A stretch of DNA of 64,000 nt from Galeruca laticollis (GCA_963921935.1 OY998184.1:91052364-91116363), one strand, 5' to 3'; counted from the first letter of the stretch, positions 21,820 to 33,760 are shown. Notes: a model not told the origin generated them from the letters alone. A program made the numbers and translations.

Positions 21820-22200
21820 ATTTGTATGAGCAAATCGAACATCTTCATTGATTTCATCAACTCCTGCTGCTTTATTATATTTTAACTCTTTTATGGCTTC
21901 GTTAAATTAATCATATTATTGTTCTTTATCTACGTCTTTCTCCTGTAGCTTAATTTCTTCATCATCTTCCTTATAAATAGTCTGGTATTTTCATGTCAGT
22001 AGGTTTTTAGAATTGCTTCTATTTTTGCTACATTGATTCATCCTTCTATTACTAGATTTGAATTCTGGAAAATCCCTTCTACATCTTCATACTCTCGAAC
22101 TTCATTTTCTGCAATGTTTTCGTTATTTGGTTGTTGGTGGTTGGTTTCAGGTAAGCCAAGTTCATTTAGCATTGGTGAATCCTTTTTAATGACGTCAAAA
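21820..22200 (-). pseudogene. RTE/BovB-like reverse transcriptase trace
   Basis: On the minus strand about 21820-21900 reads NEAIKELKYNKAAGVDEINE, then DVRFAHTNL. This is the start of a reverse-transcriptase domain in which a KNNKAAG-D-I block is typical of RTE and related elements. Upstream of it (to about 22200) is an acidic stretch without clear domain assignment. Frames change repeatedly. Only a short trace remains and the clade is a guess. Confidence 0.35.
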
Positions 22201-22884
22201 AGAATCTATTTCATCAAACTTTCGTCCCTTTGTGTCTGTTCTGCGTGTATTTTTTTCTCAACCTTTAAAAACAATGGTTCACTAAAAATTGAAATATATC
22301 TATAATCTCTTAATTTACCATTGTTCTACTTTTCCAGTCGCCAAAAAAGTGCCCCAGGTATAAGTACAAGTTTTCTCGTTTCCCCAAAACCTAAAGATTT
22401 CGTCTCATTTAGACCATTTATTCTCTTTTTCTTCCGCTGTGACATTATTCGTTTACAAATTCCCAAAAAGAATCGCTTTTTTGTATTCAATTACTGCACA
22501 AAATTTCGAAAGATCTGACGTATAAGTAAAGTCACTACCACCCACAGTCAACTCATACTTACTAAATTATATTTTGCAAAACTAAAACCATCTACAAAAA
22601 TTTGCAAAATAACACCTTACTTTAATGTTTATGCAAAGCTACTAAAACAGCTTGGTGGAACAAGACCCAGGTCTTTGTTCTTCTATAAAAATTACCATTT
22701 ATGTCTACTACTTTTTTAAATATCAATCTGTTTGTAGTACTATTTAATCGTTTTTAAAAAAGGTATATTTTTTATACATATAAAGCTGATATGACTTGTG
22801 ATATTATATTTGTTACGAAAGTCTATCTTGCATTACCTACCACCCTAATTACCTATTCAATAAATACAATCCAAATACTTATAG
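22201..22884. other. Intergenic, nothing recognised
   Basis: AT-rich sequence between the reverse-transcriptase trace and the foldback. Short open frames near 22033-22518 (+) have no recognisable content. Confidence 0.35.
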
Positions 22885-25573
22885 TCCAGGAGAATTAGAC
22901 CCCAAACCTTTGAAAAATGGCTGTGTCGTGACGTAGATTAGATATTGGTTGGGATTTCTCGGAAATCATGTAAGAAAATAAAATATGAAGGTATGCCAGC
23001 TGAAAAAGTTGTGCTATTTGCAGGAAAAATTATAAACTGCAAAAAAACGCAAAAATCGCTTTAAATATGCAATATTGAGAAAAAAAGTATACTTACGAAT
23101 TTGTACTTTATGAAATTCTCTACAAGACAGAATTGGTTTAAAATCGATATTATCAATGTTTTCGTTGAAAAATGGCGATAAATGTAAAAGAAGTAGCTAA
23201 AAAACGAAGTTATTTTAAAGCATTTGTTTCGCAGATAAGAAATCATCCAATCACGCAATAAATTGGGACTTAAGAACCTTATTATAGTATAAAACAATAT
23301 GCCAAAGGCCGATTAAATTGGCCTGGTACTTTTTGCATGAATTAATTGTTAATTAATTTCTGCGAAAAAATTAGCGTCATTTTTGCGTTCATGCCAGGCT
23401 TACATTTTCGAGTTGTAATAGGCACCGATTTTTTTACAAGTACTTAGACCTCTAAAGTATTATACACAATAGTTACAATGAACAATTTTTAAGTTATAAT
23501 CATTTTTTTACGCGATTTTGAAAATTTGAAAAATTTCGTCTTATAAATAATTAAATTTTGAAGCGAATTTGGATACCGAAGAAAAATACTCAAAGTACCT
23601 AAAGAAAGTTCTCGGAAAGACGCTCCTTTTAAAAAAATACGTTTAATTTGGCCGAATAGGTGCTGAGATAATAAACGTCAAAGATCGAGAGTGTTTGCGG
23701 TATAACTATTAATGTTGTAACAATAAAAAAAATGCCAGCAGATAGATTTTTCCAAGAAGTTTTTGTATGCGCTTTGAGATATAACATCGCCCTTGTGCAT
23801 GAAGTAGGAAAAATCAAAGAAAGTTGTAGCGGTAGCGTTCGGCACGTCAAATCTGTGGGGAGTGGGGATATAGTGCGAAACTTGAAATCGAGCGCGACGC
23901 AAAAAGTTGCTGTATCTCGGCTTCTATTGGTCCGATTTGGACGATTTTTTTTTAAATTGATGTAGCACAATGAAAGGAACTCATTTTTCAGAATGGCGTC
24001 TACCAATTATGACAATTTAAGCATCTATAGTAACTACTTATAATTGGGCATGCTATGATTGTGTTGTTCATTTCAAATTCCTTATAGTTAAAATAATTAG
24101 TAATCAAAATTACAGGTAGTGTTAAGTATTCATTAATTTTATTTTAATTGGTTATAATTTATATTTAATATGTAAGGTTATTTAATAATAAAATGTAAAT
24201 GTTAAAATCTCAAGCAAATCGTTGGTGGATTTTTCACCTAGCGGACATACGGTATACACACATTATGTTAAATTTAAAAACCCAGTTCTCCAAGCAAAGA
24301 ACATCAACAGTTGTCGAAGTGAACAGTTCGTAGTAATTAATATTAAACGCGCTAGTGCCATGAAGTTTAATAAAACCCATTGAACCCCTGCTACAGTCCA
24401 CATTATCGCTTCCAAGAAGGGTTGCAACCCCGCAGAAGATCATCCGAGACCTTCAGGTAAGAATACCAGTTTTGGGCGATTTGCTTGCATCATACTTTTT
24501 TTACATATAATTTGTAACCTTTCATAATGTAACGAAAACATTTTTCATTCTCCGAAACAGGTAGTACAATTAATTGTTATGTATATTAATGGTATATTTT
24601 ATTTCATTATAAGATCTACATTCAATAAATAATGATATTTCGCTTCTTTGTTACAACATTATTGTATTCTACTTTTTTACATAAATATATTATTTCATGC
24701 GTAGAAGCCGAGATACAGCAACTTTTTGCGCCGCGCTCAATTTGAAGCGTCGAATTCAAGTTTCGCACTCTATCCCCACTCCCCTCAGATTTGACGCGCC
24801 GAACGCTACCGCTACAACTTTCTTTGATTTTTCCTACTTCATGCACAAGGGCGATGTTATATTCGGTATCCAAATTCGCTTCAAAATTTAATTATTTATA
24901 AGATGAAATTTAAAAATTTTCAAAATCGCGTAAAAAAATGATTATAACTTAAAAATTGTTCATTGTAACTATTTTTATTATAGTTTATAGGTCTAAGTAG
25001 TTATAAAAAAATCGGCGCCTATTACAACTCAAAAATGTAAGCCTGGCAAGAACGCAAAAATGACGTTAATTTTTTCGCGGAAATTAATTAACATTTAATT
25101 CATGTAAAAACTATCAGGCCAATTTAATCGGCCTTTGGCATATTGTTTTATACTATAATAAGGTTCTTGAATCCCAATTTATAAATTTATAGCGTAATTG
25201 GATGATTTCTTATCTGCGAAACAAATGCTTTAAAATAAACTTGTTTTTTAGCTACTTTTTTTGCATTTATCGCCATTTCTCAACGAAAAAATTGAATATA
25301 TCGATTTTTAACCAATTCTGTCTTGTACAGAATTTCATAAAGAACAAATTCGAAGTAAACTTTTTTCTCTATCGCATATTTAAGAAATATCGGATAAATG
25401 AGCGATTTTTGCGTTTTTTTGCAGTTTATGATTTTTCCTGCAAATAGCACAACTTTCTCAGCTGGCGGACCTTCTTATTTTCTTTTCTTAGATGATTTCC
25501 GAGCAATTCCAACCAATATCTAATCTACGTCACGACACAGTCATGTCAAACTGTAGTGCTCCTGGCCTATTAA
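22885..25573. repeat. Foldback element: 0.9-1.0 kb inverted arms around a 0.75 kb centre
   Basis: The left arm (22885-23932) and right arm (about 24706-25573) are reverse complements over almost their whole length. Examples are GTGTCGTGACGTAGATTAGA (22924) against its complement near 25535, AGTTGTGCTATTTGCAGG and CGCCCTTGTGCATGAAGTAG. The right arm lacks a segment of about 170 bases present in the left arm at about 23581-23753. The centre (23933-24705) is unique and carries no convincing gene. Short frames inside the arms have no recognisable motifs. A long-arm foldback of unknown class, probably mobilised by another element. Confidence 0.85.
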
Positions 25574-26476
25574 AAAACAATAACAAAAAACAATTAATTT
25601 TTGATAAGCTGTGAGCATCTAAAAAGAAAAATATTTGTATAGAATGTGGAAAGTTTAATAATTATTCGCAGAGTGCTTTCAACTATAAGTGCTTTTCCAG
25701 AAAAGTATCAAGAATTCAATTCTAATTTGATAAGTATTTGAACCTTTTAAAATTTAATTCTTCATAATTTTTGTAGAGAAGCACTGATGATGACTTACGC
25801 TCTGTGAATTATTATTAAGCCTTACACATCTATATTTCTTTTTCGATTCTAAATTATATACAGTTTGTTTTAAAAACTGTTTTCTCAAAGTTTCCTAAAT
25901 TGAGTCGGTCGCCACCATTTTTGAATAATCCTGTATATAACAAGAACTAAATTTTGTTAAAGCTTTCAATAATCTTCATGTCCAATTTATCCATTTGATA
26001 AAGATTGGCTAGCGTAGTAGAAAAGGATATCATTCTTTAAGTTTTAAATAGTGGTAAAAACAACTGTACTATCGCCAACAACCCCCTATCCAGCAATAGA
26101 TTTTGATAAATGTTTGTTGTAGTGAACATGATCTTTTCAAATTCGGATTCATTTGGAATTGAAATTCTTCTATAAACAAGCAGCATGGATCCCATGGGAA
26201 AATGCAACAATACCCGTTATATCAAAAATTATCGAGTTTTCGAAAAAAAACAATAGAACAATTTTTGTAGATAATGAACTGATCTTTATTTTTTGTCAAA
26301 ACAAAAATTATTCTACTGTCATATTTTGAGAGATATGGCTGAAATACACATTTTTTTACTTTATGGTTATTTTCTTGACAAATATCGTTTTGAAATGACC
26401 CTTCAAGATCTACAAAATCCACTACAACAAACAACCGCCAAATAATTATGGCAGTTCTCTTCATTTACTAGACTAA
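25574..26476. other. Intergenic, nothing recognised
   Basis: AT-rich sequence between the foldback and the Harbinger end. No open frame above 80 codons and no recognised motif. Confidence 0.35.
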
Positions 26477-26681
26477 GGGCCGCTTTCTCCAAATAAGGTT
26501 TAACCAATAAACCCGCGTAATAAAGGGTTTAAACCAAAAATACTTTTCCCTAACGAAAATTGATAGTTTAAACCAGCTGGTTAAACCTAGAATTGAGTGA
26601 ACATAACCTTGTTCGTTTCTAGTTGCATACATTGGTAAAGTGATAGATAATTGAGAGTTTGTTATACAGAGAGAAGTAAAT

Positions 26682-27063
26682 ATGGACGTTTTAGAGGTCG
26701 AAGAAGGAGATTTTTATTAAGAGAGACAACGGACCAGAGGGCTAACAATAATAAGGAACAGGGTAAATCACTTCAAAGTTTGGGATGATGCCGATTTCTT
26801 TATGAGGTTGAAAATGTCCGTTATCGCTAAAAACCCAGAAAAATCGCGTTTTATCTTCCGAAAATTTTTTTTTAACAACTTTGCGCTCTTGTAACGTCCT
26901 TATAGGTGTGGGTGAGTTCAGTAGAATCTATTACTCGACTGTAAAATTGTGAAACAAGCATCCAATGTTCTGACTAGGCTATTTCCAGACATCATTTTTA
27001 TGCCTACAAGGGATGAAAAAAACCTAAAGCTAGGTTTTTATGAAAAGGATTGCTTTCCTAATT
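26682..27063 (+). pseudogene. Harbinger transposase remnant
   Basis: From the ATG at 26682 the frame gives MDVLEVEEGDFY, a stop, then NHFKVWDDADFFMRLKMS, the start of PIF/Harbinger transposases (compare the usual NHF-WDE-FF-RFRL). After shifts, the block NVLTRLFPDIIFMPTRDE and LGFYEKDCFPNC matches the region just before the first catalytic aspartate. The aspartates are missing, as the sequence is interrupted here. Dead copy. Confidence 0.6.
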
Positions 27064-27185
27064 GTGAAAATAAGTTCACCAAATGAGGATGAACTATAAA
27101 ACGTTGACAAACTAAAAAGTAAACAGTAACGAAGACCTTTAATGGTTATTAATGTTACAAAAAGTATAAAACGATATATAGGTAA

Positions 27186-28857
27186 CTAAAAAATGATTAT
27201 ATACCTAAAACATAACAAATAAGAACAAGAAGCAAGCCGAATATTACATGACAATATTTTCTTTTCTTCCACACCGCAGACAATGGTTGGCAAACGTGGT
27301 GCAACCTTCATGCAGCCATCTGTGGCAACCAAGATACTGCAACCAGTCTTCTTTGCTTGTAGTTTTTTCGTAATTTTCACTTTAGATTCTACATGATGCT
27401 TCTTTTTTTCTTTGTCGATTAAACTCTTAGCTTTCTTCGTAGCCAATTATTTCTGTTTACAAATATTTTCAGGAGATGTTAGGACCTCTGCAAGCTGTCG
27501 ACTACATTTTTGACTTTAGACGTGCTAGGAATTGGAGAAATTACGTCTAACATTTTACCAGGAGTTTCTTTTTCATTTGTGCCAAGGTTTGCCATATCTG
27601 CAGATTGCGTTTCGTTACGTTGAAATCAGTATCATTCTCGGTGTGAACAATTTCAAGATTAATGTCATCCTGAGCTTGTTCATTGTTGAGAAAGGCATAT
27701 TCTGGAATTGCATTCGGGTTAAATGGAGCGATGCCTGTAGATCTAAAAGCTGAAACTGCATTTTTCACTGTGGCAGCTTTTTCCCACGCTTCAGCTAACA
27801 ATTTCCCAAACTGAAGTCTGTTGATTGCTCTTGTTGGATTAGTTCTCAAGAATAAATTGCAGGCAGCATAATAATAACTTTTTAAAGCCTTAAAAAATGC
27901 ACGATCGAGGGTCTGCAAAAATTGTGTGGTATGGCTGGGAAGACAGAGAAGTATGACTTCGTTCGCTTCTGCATATTCTAAAACTTCTACGGAAGAACAG
28001 TGGGAGGCATGGCCATCCAAAATAAGAATCACTGGACCTTGAGGCTTGCGAGGAACAAATTCCGACTGCAACCACTTAAGAAAAAGTGTTGTATTTATGT
28101 ACGCCGATTTTTCTGACATATAAATTTTGGCCCCTGGAGGCATACCATCTCCATATTCTTTTTTCATATTTTTACCCTTTAAAATGCACGTATAGGGGGT
28201 ATGAATGCATCTTACCGTAACAGTTTCCCCTTTTTCGCCCGAAGTCACTGCAGCTACATTTTTGGAGCCTTTTTCCGCTATAACATGCTCTGGTCTGTTG
28301 TTTAACTGTAAGCCGGTTTCGTCCATGTTATACAGATGTCTAGGCTTGTTGAACAGGCCATGTTCTTCTAAAATATTGCCCAGTAACTTAAAATAGTTAG
28401 CAACATCTTCTTTATTCATACCGCGTGCTCGAGCAAGTAAAACACCCTCAGTCAAATCAGGATTGCGTCGCAAGAATGATATAACCCAGTCAAAGCCAGC
28501 TTTTTCGTTTCTCCTGTTGAAAGTGTGCTTAATGCCTAATTGTTCAGCTAGTTGATAAACCATAATACGCAACATAGTCCTTGTTGGGGCAAAACCCTTT
28601 TATTGCATATTTTTAATATGCGCAACGATTTTTCTTTCATTTTCTTTCCCAAGGACTGCTTGTGGCCCCAAGCGCTTATTTTTTGTAACTCCTGTTCTTA
28701 TTTTTCTCCGCAATGTAGTACAAGGCACCTTAAATTGTCTGGCTGCTGCATTAACTCCCAAATTTCCACTGCTTACAGCTTGAATAGCTATTTTTAAGTC
28801 TTCTTCACTCCACGTAGCTCTGGCGTTGCTTCCCTTACGGTTATAAGTGGTCGGCAA
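27186..28857 (-). pseudogene. pogo/Tigger DDE_1 transposase, one stop and late frameshifts
   Basis: Starts MPTTYNRKGSNARATWSEED at 28857. Residues about 15-60 are a psq-type helix-turn-helix (GVNAAARQFKVPCTTLRRKI). A single in-frame TAA follows KNMQ at about 28600. The frame then continues uninterrupted through the CENP-B-like region (NEKAGFDWVISFLRRNPDL) and the DDE core: HLYNMDETGLQLNNRP (first D), VILILDGHASHC (second D) and LLCLPSHTTQFLQTLDRAFF. The third acidic residue is expected near EAWEKAATVKN. It closes near 27547. In other frames the C-terminus goes on as TPGKMLDVISPIP and a zinc-finger-like CHRWLHEGCT to about 27200. Apart from one stop and C-terminal shifts it is well preserved. 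Confidence 0.88.
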
Positions 28858-29020
28858 CTACAAAAGTAATAAAAAAAAACAAAATTAAAAACAGACATCA
28901 GTGGGTGAGATGGCGCAGTCACGTGCTCCCTACTGATTGCGTATACTAATGATTTTTAAGGTTAGAATGATGCTACAGATATTTTGCTACCCCTTGGAAA
29001 TACTAAACCGAAAATAAAAC

Positions 29021-31184
29021 ATTGTCACAGATTAGAACAGATACGAAAGCTTGACAGAGAACAGTAAAAAGAGAGAGAGATGGGTAGACATACCCATTTA
29101 AATGTCCATCGTCGTATGTCGACTCCGTTCGGGCCGCTGCGCGAAATTTTTCAACCGGGTTGTCAATTTGCATAATATTTCCTTCAATTTACGATCATTG
29201 GTCAAATATTTTATAAGCATTATTGTTAAGTGTGATAGTTATACAGATACAAATATTCGACAATTACTTGTTTTAAATCAATTTTATTAACATCAAAAGA
29301 ATTATACAATTTTAAAAATTATAATGTATAAAAATCATACCATAAATATATACTTTTTTTCACAAATCATATCTTTGGCAACCATGCACAATAACGGTGA
29401 CGGCTTCAGATACAGTCACACTTATTTCACATGCTGACAAATTGTTTGATATTTTCAATTCTTCTTCATTGAACAATGTCAAATACACCAAATTGATTTT
29501 TTAAATGATTCAATTAAAATATTAAATAACATGAGTGTTATGAGCATTGCAGGGAGAAATATTACAAACCATTGCAAATTTATTAAAGGGTGGAAAATTA
29601 CAATTAATTCCTTGTTAGAAATATGGGCATATTTGAAATCAAAAAATTTTAAATTTATTTTAACAAGACGTCTAAATCAAGACTGTCTTGAAAACTTTTT
29701 TGGTAGTATTAGACAACAAAGTGGAAATGCTACCAACCCTACCCCCATTCAGTTTTCACGTGCATTTAAAAAATTATTTTTTATCAACTTTTTCAATTCA
29801 TCTTTCATGAATTGTGAAGATCAGTTTGAAAATTTATTATGTTGTTTGGCGCAGACCAACACTAATACATCTATGATTATTAAAACTCCTATTGCCATTA
29901 ACCAATTTTCCGCAAATTTCAGAGTCACTAATTGTGATTATCATCGAAATCCATTGCCAGAACAAAACGCATTTAAATATGTGGTTGGATATCTTATTGG
30001 TAAGTGTCTAAAAATTCATTCATGTGATGTTTGTCAACAATTTTCTACAAATACGCAAGTTTTGGACTTGACCAATATGTTTATTCATTATAAAGTATAT
30101 GACAAGAACTTAGTATTTGGAAACCCGAGGACTCGTTTTGTCAATATATTTATAATTTAGAATGCCTTTTTTTCACAAACATAGAGAAATATTTGCCGAA
30201 CCCTTCAGTTGGAAATAATTTATATATGATATCAACAGCTACAGAATTTACACATCCTTGTGAACGCTTCCCTCACGAATATTTAAAAAAATTGTTCATC
30301 CGATTAAGGATTTTTTATTTGCTGAAATTTAGCAATAGAGATTTTAAGTTCCAGCCAAAGAAAAATAGAAAACTGTCTATTTTACTCAATTTATAATCAA
30401 TAAATCAATTTTTATGTAAAATTGTTAATAATCTTGTTGATTCCAACGAGATTGCCTGCCTCGTTAAATTTAATATTTTTAAAGTTTTTGATATTAACTT
30501 TAGTGCTACAAATTATTATCAAAATTCTCCCTTGCGTAGGTGTTGTAAATCCTTCTACTCAGTCTATAACCATGTTGATATTGATATATTCCATGACAAA
30601 TTCTTTACATTTTGTAATAAGCTAAAAAAGCTGTATCTTAATAACAAAATTATGTTTTAATTTCGTAGTATTTAGTTTCAATAATTACAATTACCAATTT
30701 ATACTGTATAATTGATATGTTATTGAATACCGTATTTGGATCATCCCGTTTGTATTTCCTTTGATAAATGATAAATTGAGAATTATTTGGAATTTGATGA
30801 ATTTTTGTAGTGATTTGTGTTATCTAAAAATGTATTTATTAATTAATCTCCCAAGAGTAATGACTATTTATAACAAATCATAAGAATGTACACATAGGTA
30901 TTAAATAAATACATGAATATATATTCGGTTATGGTTATTGTTTTAATTCATGGCCCAATTTTAAAGATTTAGTGGAAATTTCCAAAAAAAACTAGATCCG
31001 GCACTGGAAATTGTTATTGTCCCCGAGTCAACATTGCAATTTGATTAGAAATTCAGAAAATATTTTAAACTGGCAACATCGCGGTCATACCGAGTTAAAG
31101 GTCCGAGGTCATTGAAGACAGAGTTGCAAATCGTTTGATGTTTTACCGGGATTCGTATCTGTTCTTTCTCTAATCTGTGACAAT
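29021..31184 (+). mobile_element. P-element/THAP9-like relic
   Basis: CATTGTCACAGATTAG plus AACAGATACGAA at 29021-29048 recurs inverted at about 31150-31184, giving candidate terminal repeats. Between them lies the C-terminal part of a P-type transposase. No 8-bp target duplication was found, so the exact ends are uncertain. It appears inserted in the leader of the pogo element. Confidence 0.6.
29400..30396 (+). pseudogene. P-element/THAP9-like transposase, C-terminal part
   Basis: A decayed piece near 29405-29480 (SDTVTLISHADKLFDIFNSS) leads to an open frame from 29531. It gives LTRRLNQDCLENFFGSIRQQ followed by NPTPIQFSRAFKKLFF, the hallmark of the P/THAP9 RNase-H-like region after its insertion domain. 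Next come KYVVGYLIGKCLKIHSCDVC and a frame change near 30160. The last frame ends EYLKKLFIRLRIFYLLKFSN, the usual P-transposase terminus. The N-terminal THAP zinc finger and most catalytic residues are missing. Confidence 0.82.
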
Positions 31185-32499
31185 GTATCAAGGTGTAAAA
31201 ATAAATAATTTGTGAAAATGTTAAAAAATATGGAGCATATTTAAATAGAAAATTGTTTTATTTACCTTCGTGGATGGAATTTTACACCAGCGCGGCACAA
31301 TAAACACAGCAACCATACGCAAGGAACTTCTAAGCGTGACTGAGAAGTCGGCTTGGCAATAGGAGGGAAGATATTGAACTGCGCCATCTCACCCGTCGCG
31401 CCATCTCTTGCGGAATTACCCTATCCTATTTGCTTTTTAATGTCTTGCAATCTATATATGAACTCGCTTTCATTGTTAAATTTATATGAAAATCTCCACT
31501 CAAGTAGATTCCGATCAAGAATGTCTTTGTACTGAGAAATAATCCCCAACAAGAATCTACATCACTCTTTTGGAAGGTTACTTGTTTTGTCTGCTGGATT
31601 CAGTTCAATCATATTGTGTTTCAAATTAGTGGTGTTATTTGAGCCAAAATTAATTTTAATTATAATAGGTCATTCATATGTTACATTTGTAATTTCTATA
31701 ATTGCGGTTAACCTGCTTTTTTTGGTATGCCGTTTGGGTCCACCTAGATAGTATTTATCCAGATTTGCGCCATTCTAAAAGCAATTTCAGCGTTTGTTTT
31801 TATACAATATGACTGACCTATAAGCTAGATCTAACAAACTAACCAATAATAATATAAACAGCCCTTCCAAAGTATTAAAACACGATTGATAACATTGGTT
31901 GTTCGAGTTTCAATTAACTTTGTAAATATCGTTGAGAAAGCCGACTAGAGGTTAAACCTTTGGTTTAAAGTTTCACAAGTTTAGTTTAAACCAGCTTTGG
32001 AGAAAGCGATCCTAACGGCGAATGCGTAAAACACATCCACCAAAACATTCGATATTTGGTAATTGTCTGCTAAAAATGGCGGGCGCGTTAGTTAAAAATG
32101 GCGAATGTATTCTGCACATCCACCAAATTATATAATTTAAACTTTTTTAGGCTGTTTTCTTCATGTAAATAAAGTTTACTGTTCAATTAACAATTTTTAT
32201 AATATAATTACGTATCTAACTCAGAAATTAATTTAATGAGCATAGTGAGAATTTTATTTGACAGAATTCACACGGATAAAAAGTTATGAAAGATCGTATA
32301 TAATATCTAAGAAAGATTGATGTACTATAGAATTGAATAATTTAATAAGAATTAAAGTTTTTTATTTGATATTTGTATAATTTTTTGTGTATTTATCATT
32401 ATCATTCACAACAATTTAAATATGAAAGTTTATCAAATATAAAAACTGTTAAAATATAAAATAAACATTATTAGACTTGCTATCACGCATGCTGGTATC

Positions 32500-32755
32500 T
32501 TTAAGGATTCTCTCCGAGTCTTGGATTCCTTTTTATGCTGAGCCAACAGTTTAGCATAACTGTTTTGTTGTTCCTTACGTTTGAGGCATCTCTTTTTCTT
32601 CAGAGCCAAATGGTGGCGTTTTCTCTGGAGTACCACAGGGATGATCAAACGTTATGTTTTGGGTGCCTCAGTTTTCTGCTTCATACCTTTCTTTTGTGGC
32701 TTCACTAAATATCGCCGAACGTCATATTCTTTACTTAGATTAAAAATAACTTCTG
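32500..32755 (-). pseudogene. RpS6: RpS6 retropseudogene fragment (minus)
   Basis: The minus strand reads FNLSKEYDVRRYLVKPQKK, then TEAPKT stop RLIIPVVLQRKRHHL, ALKKKRCLKRKEQQNSYA and KESKTRRESLK. This is the C-terminal third of ribosomal protein S6. An in-frame stop and several substitutions show it is not functional. No introns are present in the fragment, consistent with a processed copy. A second RpS6 piece lies 130 bases away on the other strand. Confidence 0.8.
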
Positions 32756-32884
32756 GATTCTAGAAGCTTTCTTCCATACCAAACGTCGAGGTATGGTAGT
32801 ATTACTTCAGTTATTTTATAAAATTCTGTATGCTTAAAGAAAGTTATTTTTAAAAATAGAGTTTCCCGTGAGTGAGACATAGGA

Positions 32885-32998
32885 CATTTATGCTAAACTA
32901 TTGCCGCAGCATAAAAAGAAATGCAAGGCTCCACGTGAATCTTTGAAGAGGCGTAGGTCTGCCAGCAAGTCTAACATACAGACTGCTGAAAAGTAAAT
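32885..32998 (+). pseudogene. RpS6: RpS6 retropseudogene fragment (plus), C-terminus
   Basis: The plus strand reads YAKLLPQHKKKCKAPRESLK followed by RRRSASKSNIQTAEK and a stop. This is the extreme C-terminus of RpS6, including the RRRSAS phosphorylation motif. It overlaps the end of the minus-strand fragment in content but is inverted, so either the original copy was rearranged or two copies landed here. Confidence 0.75.
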
Positions 32999-33482
32999 TA
33001 TATTTTAATATTAAGGGCTTAACCCACACCAGAGAAGCGTCAGAGGAAAGACTTTTATTATACAAAAAAAGTTTGCGTGAAATTTAAAACATAAAATGAA
33101 CCGTAGAATAATATTTGATCTTAGAAGTGTCTACAATGATTACAACAATTTTATAAATAAATTTTATAGAAAAACAAGTCTTGGAGAACATCTTTTAAAT
33201 TTTGAACAGAAATAATATAGATACACAATAGTCCCTGATCATAAAAACCTTCCTTTTCTTAAAAAACAATTTTATTCCAAATACATTTCCTATAAATTTA
33301 CGTTGTTCTCTCCCACAGTACACCGATCTTTCTTTGGGAATTAAAAAATAAATAAATAAGTTTGTGGCGGTAAGTCCACCACGTTCTCTGAAGATTCAAC
33401 TGTGTTATGCACGCATTCGCTCATTATTGGCTCGGAGTCATACTCGCATTCAAACCAGTCGCCGCCATCGATGATACCAGCT
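32999..33482 (-). other. Neurexin-1 3' UTR and flank
   Basis: Sequence immediately downstream of the Neurexin-1 stop. No other gene was seen. The minus-strand AATAAA at 33276-33271 lies about 207 bases after the stop and is the likeliest polyadenylation signal. The UTR length is unproven. Confidence 0.35.
33271..33276 (-). terminator. Candidate Neurexin-1 polyadenylation signal
   Basis: AATAAA on the minus strand about 207 bases past the stop codon at 33483. Others exist further on, so the choice is tentative. Confidence 0.35.
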
Positions 33483-33760
33483 TTACACGTACCATTCTTT
33501 AATATCTTTGCTGTCGCGTTTCTTTGTTTTAATCGGTGCGGATGGTGTAGCTCTATCGCCGTTACGAACGGCGCCGTTGATTTGATATTGCGCTTGATGA
33601 TGACCGTTGCTGCTGGATGTGTTTCCCAATAGAGCGGCGTTAGGTCCTTGTTGATATCCTTTGGATTCTTCGACTTTGTAAGAACGATCGCTGCGCGATT
33701 TGAATTTGAGTATTACGAGAATGATGAGGATGACGGCGATTAAAGCGCCAGCTATTATAC
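33483..33760 (-). CDS. Nrx-1: Neurexin-1 last exon: transmembrane segment and cytoplasmic tail
   Basis: The acceptor AG at 33762-33761 and one base carried from the previous exon restore a glycine codon. The exon completes the membrane helix (GIIAGALIAVILIILVILKF), then the basic stop-transfer KSRSDRSYKVEESKGYQQGP, a tail with NAALLGNTSSSNGHH, and KKRDSKDIKEWYV followed by TAA. The last residues EWYV form the class II PDZ ligand through which neurexins bind CASK/Mint-type scaffolds. The juxtamembrane part resembles the protein-4.1-binding motif. The match to insect Neurexin-1 tails is strong. The stop is at 33485-33483. Confidence 0.94.

Larger units (their letters stand above)
27186..31430 (-). 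mobile_element. pogo/Tigger-type element nested in the Harbinger
   Basis: The transposase gene (28857 to about 27200) has a 5' leader that continues beyond the P-like insertion to about 31430. There, on the minus strand, TAGGGTAATTCCGCAAGAG followed by ATGGCGC resembles the start of the pogo derivative at 55065 (TAGGGGAATTGTGCCCGAG, ATGGCAT). GAGATGGC motifs recur at 28911 (+) and about 31386-31405 (-). The 3' end was not located. Confidence 0.5.
26477..32012 (+). mobile_element. PIF/Harbinger transposon with nested insertions
   Basis: TAA at 26474-26476 precedes GGGCCGCTTTCTCCAAA. The inverted end TTTGGAGAAAGCGATCC stops at 32012 and is followed by TAA at 32013-32015. A 3-bp TAA duplication and GG(G/A)-type ends are the PIF/Harbinger signature. 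Subterminal GGTTTAAACC-like palindromes lie at both ends (26508-26586 and about 31950-31995). A decayed transposase lies at 26682-27063. The interior is occupied by a pogo-type element and a P-like relic. Confidence 0.82.

Noticed and set aside
23629..24006. Overlapping 70-125-codon frames within the foldback arms
   Set aside because: The same sequence appears inverted in the other arm with a different reading, and no motif or start context supports coding.
24230..24470. Possible solo LTR in the centre of the 22.9-25.6 kb foldback
   Set aside because: Some LTR-like features (ACCCATTGAACCCCTGC, a C-rich block) but no TG...CA ends or target duplication could be fixed.
30422..30657. Frame after the P-like transposase that might be a THAP or other domain
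   Set aside because: Cysteine/histidine spacing does not match a THAP finger and position is after the normal C-terminus.
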